A stretch of 64,000 nucleotides of DNA from Rhizobium sp. ZPR4 (GTDB lineage: Bacteria; Pseudomonadota; Alphaproteobacteria; Rhizobiales; Rhizobiaceae). The stretch covers positions 248,001-312,000 of the forward strand of contig NZ_CP157968.1 in assembly GCF_040215725.1 (NCBI RefSeq), in the 5' to 3' direction. The notes beneath the pieces are model-generated. The model was not told the origin of the DNA. It worked only from the letters and a program-made list of their open reading frames with translations, and ran no database searches. Below, one piece after another: positions 62,314-64,000 of the stretch. How positions within the stretch are numbered: the first letter of the stretch is position 1; each line of letters begins with the position of its first letter. The position numbers and the translations under genes were made by a program.

Positions 62314-63920
62314 AAGCCCTCCGCTTTTGCCGGAGCAACCACGGTATTGCGGACGGCATCGACATAGACATTGGGGTCGCTGAGCGTGCGGATGGTCGCG
62401 TCCATGTACTGCATGACCGGACCGGCCCAGATGGTCAATGCCAGCGTCAATGCGAGCAGGCCCATGACCGGAAATATCTCGATGACAAGGACGCGGGGAA
62501 CCGTGCCCTCCAGCGAGCTCCAGAATGTGCGTATGCCGGCCCGCGTCATGGCGATCAGGGCGGCAATGCCGGAGAGAATGACCAGCAGGATCAACGTCCA
62601 GACGGCGGCACTCGGCGGAATGCCGATCGCGCCGGTCCCCATCATGGCCGAGAGCATGGCGAATTTGGCAACGAAGCCGGAAAGCGGCGGCAGGCCGGCA
62701 AGCAGGATGCCGCAGGCGGCAAAGCAGATGCCGAGCATTGCCATGGTGCCGGGCATGGTGACACCATCGCCTTCGGCCGGCTCCTTCTCCTCGGCATCGC
62801 CGTAGGCTTCCATGGTGACGGCGAGAACGCTGGCGCCGGCGTCCTGTCCGCGCTCGACGAGCTCGATCAGCATGAAGAAGGCGCTTATCGTCAGCGTCGA
62901 ACTGACGAGATACATCAGCGCGCCGGACGAGATGGAACCATCATTGATACCGATCACCATCAGCAGCGTGCCGGACGAGACCAGCACCGAAAAGCCGGCC
63001 AGCCGGCCAAGCGCCTGCGATGCCAGCACACCGACCGTTCCAAAGATCAGCGTTGCCATGCCGCCATAGAGAAGCACGGTCGCACCGAAGCCGGCGGATG
63101 GCCCGGTACTGAACAGAAGCATGGTCAGCCGCAGGATGACATAGATGCCGAGCTTGCTGAGGATCGCGAATATGCCTGCGACAGGCGCGGAAGCTGCGCT
63201 ATAGGCCGTCGGCAACCAGAAGCAGAGCGGCCACATGCCGGCCTTGATGAGGAATGCAATGCCGAGCACGCCGGCGCCCGCCTGCATCAGCATGCGGCGA
63301 TCGGCCGACATTTCCGGGATGCGGACCGCCAGATCCGCCATGTTCAGCGTTCCCGCCGTGCCATAGATCAAGCTGACACCGATGAGGAAGAGCAGCGCCG
63401 CCGCGAGGTTGACGGCAATGTAATGCATACCCGCCTTGACCCTGAGCGGCCCCGAGCCGTGCAGCAGAAGGCCGTAGGACGCGGCCAGCATAACTTCGAA
63501 GAAGACGAAGAGGTTGAAGAGATCACCCGTCAGGAAGGCGCCGTTGACGCCCATCAAGAGCAGCTGGAACATGGTATGGAAATGGGCGCCGACCGCGTGC
63601 CAGCGCGCCAGCGAGAATATTAGCGCGGCAACGGCGACGATGGATGTCAGCAGCAGCATGAGTGCAGACAACCCATCGAGCACGAGCACGATGCCGAAGG
63701 GCGCGCTCCAGTTTCCAAGCAGATAGGCGCGTTCCTGGCTGGGCGACCAGCCTTCGGCACGGAAGAGCGCAAGTGCAATGCCCACCAGCAAGAGTGTTGC
63801 AGCGAGGCTGATGAGCGCCTTCAGCGTGCGCGAACGCTCGTCGATGAACACAAGCAGCGCGCCCGCAACAAGAGGGACGAGGATCGGCGCAATGATGAGA
63901 TGGTGCGACCAGCCTGTCAT
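62310..63920 (-). CDS. phaD: Monovalent cation/H+ antiporter subunit D (PhaD/MnhD)
   Basis: A 536-residue, roughly fourteen-helix protein related to the proton-pumping subunits of complex I (NuoN/NuoM type). Conserved Lys and Glu positions are in LLMGVNGAFLTGDLFNLFVF FEVMLAAS and LIKAGMWPLCFWLPTAYSAA SAPVAGIFAILSKLGIYVIL. It carries ion translocation. A hydrophilic insert (DAEEKEPAEGDGVTM) breaks the helices near residue 385. Coupled by 4-base overlaps to phaC upstream and phaE downstream. Confidence 0.95.
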   Translation of the reverse strand: MTGWSHHLIIAPILVPLVAGALLVFIDERSRTLKALISLAATLLLVGIALALFRAEGWSPSQERAYLLGNWSAPFGIVLVLDGLSALMLLLTSIVAVAALIFSLARWHAVGAHFHTMFQLLLMGVNGAFLTGDLFNLFVFFEVMLAASYGLLLHGSGPLRVKAGMHYIAVNLAAALLFLIGVSLIYGTAGTLNMADLAVRIPEMSADRRMLMQAGAGVLGIAFLIKAGMWPLCFWLPTAYSAASAPVAGIFAILSKLGIYVILRLTMLLFSTGPSAGFGATVLLYGGMATLIFGTVGVLASQALGRLAGFSVLVSSGTLLMVIGINDGSISSGALMYLVSSTLTISAFFMLIELVERGQDAGASVLAVTMEAYGDAEEKEPAEGDGVTMPGTMAMLGICFAACGILLAGLPPLSGFVAKFAMLSAMMGTGAIGIPPSAAVWTLILLVILSGIAALIAMTRAGIRTFWSSLEGTVPRVLVIEIFPVMGLLALTLALTIWAGPVMQYMDATIRTLSDPNVYVDAVRNTVVAPAKAEGL

Positions 63921-64000
63921 TTCCGGTCGCTCCTTCCATCGACGTGATCCGTACCGGTCAGGCCGCGCGAGGCAAGCAGCACGACGAGGAACAGGGCCGT
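63917..64000 (-). CDS. phaC: Monovalent cation/H+ antiporter subunit C (PhaC/MnhC), C-terminal end
   Basis: A frame entering from the right edge encodes ALFLVVLLASRGLTGTDHVD and a short basic tail (GRSDRK), then stops in a 4-base overlap with the phaD start. The hydrophobic helix and tail fit the end of MnhC/PhaC, and the position directly before phaD is exactly that of phaC. Only 27 codons are visible; phaA/B should follow outside the window. Confidence 0.8.
   Translation of the reverse strand, partial: TALFLVVLLASRGLTGTDHVDGRSDRK

Overview
The window is GC-rich, densely coded DNA of the Rhizobiaceae type (Rhizobium / Sinorhizobium / Agrobacterium). The inference rests on a Ros/MucR zinc-finger regulator, a Pha-type multisubunit K+/H+ antiporter, many ABC and MFS carriers each beside a GntR, LysR or AraC regulator, a cobalamin riboswitch of alphaproteobacterial form, and a GAACCGCTCT palindrome of the kind common in Rhizobium. 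No phage, IS element, CRISPR array, rRNA or tRNA was seen. The species cannot be named from the sequence alone.

Layout. 1-4 kb: the start of an AraC regulator cut by the window edge, an HpaR-like MarR regulator, a secreted serine beta-lactamase-like hydrolase, and a PadR / DUF1700 / DUF2807 operon with a dyad operator. 4-10 kb: a secreted alpha/beta hydrolase, a Nudix hydrolase, a MucR/Ros regulator, a GntR-MFS operon and a second MFS exporter. 10-18.4 kb: a GntR regulator divergent from a five-gene peptide-uptake operon (fused ATPase, binding protein, two permeases, M14 carboxypeptidase). 18.4-26.5 kb: LysR/MFS/NTF2-like genes, a secreted GH5 glycosidase, a GT2 glycosyltransferase, an SDR/GlxA-type AraC pair and an exported inorganic pyrophosphatase.

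26.5-31.8 kb: a protein with a lysine/alanine-rich tail, a glutathione-independent formaldehyde dehydrogenase gene with a complete cobalamin riboswitch in its leader, and a class III omega-aminotransferase divergent from an XRE-cupin regulator. 31.9-35.8 kb: an apparent four-gene operon (GNAT, two NtaA/SnaA-type flavin monooxygenases, a DapF-fold protein lacking its second catalytic cysteine), resembling S-substituted cysteine salvage operons. 36.8-43.8 kb: two sugar-acid modules (MFS + IlvD/Edd dehydratase + GntR; MFS + DapA-type lyase + GntR), each with a clear GntR-type operator.

44.7-58.9 kb: a large catabolic cluster on the minus strand with two permeases, a fused ATPase, hydantoinase/oxoprolinase A, DUF917 A, a binding protein, DUF917 B, hydantoinase B and an isoaspartyl peptidase, divergent from a MalT/LAL-type LuxR regulator. 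Two complete hydantoinase-DUF917 pairs around one transporter suggest uptake and breakdown of a cyclic or modified peptide-like compound; this is the best candidate for an undescribed pathway. 58.9-64 kb: a Na/Pi cotransporter-family protein and phaC(partial)-phaD-phaE-phaF-phaG with 4-base overlaps.

Most regulators lie directly beside their likely targets, and several intergenic regions hold dyads that can be tied to the neighbouring regulator. All functions are read from motifs and context; no database search was possible.
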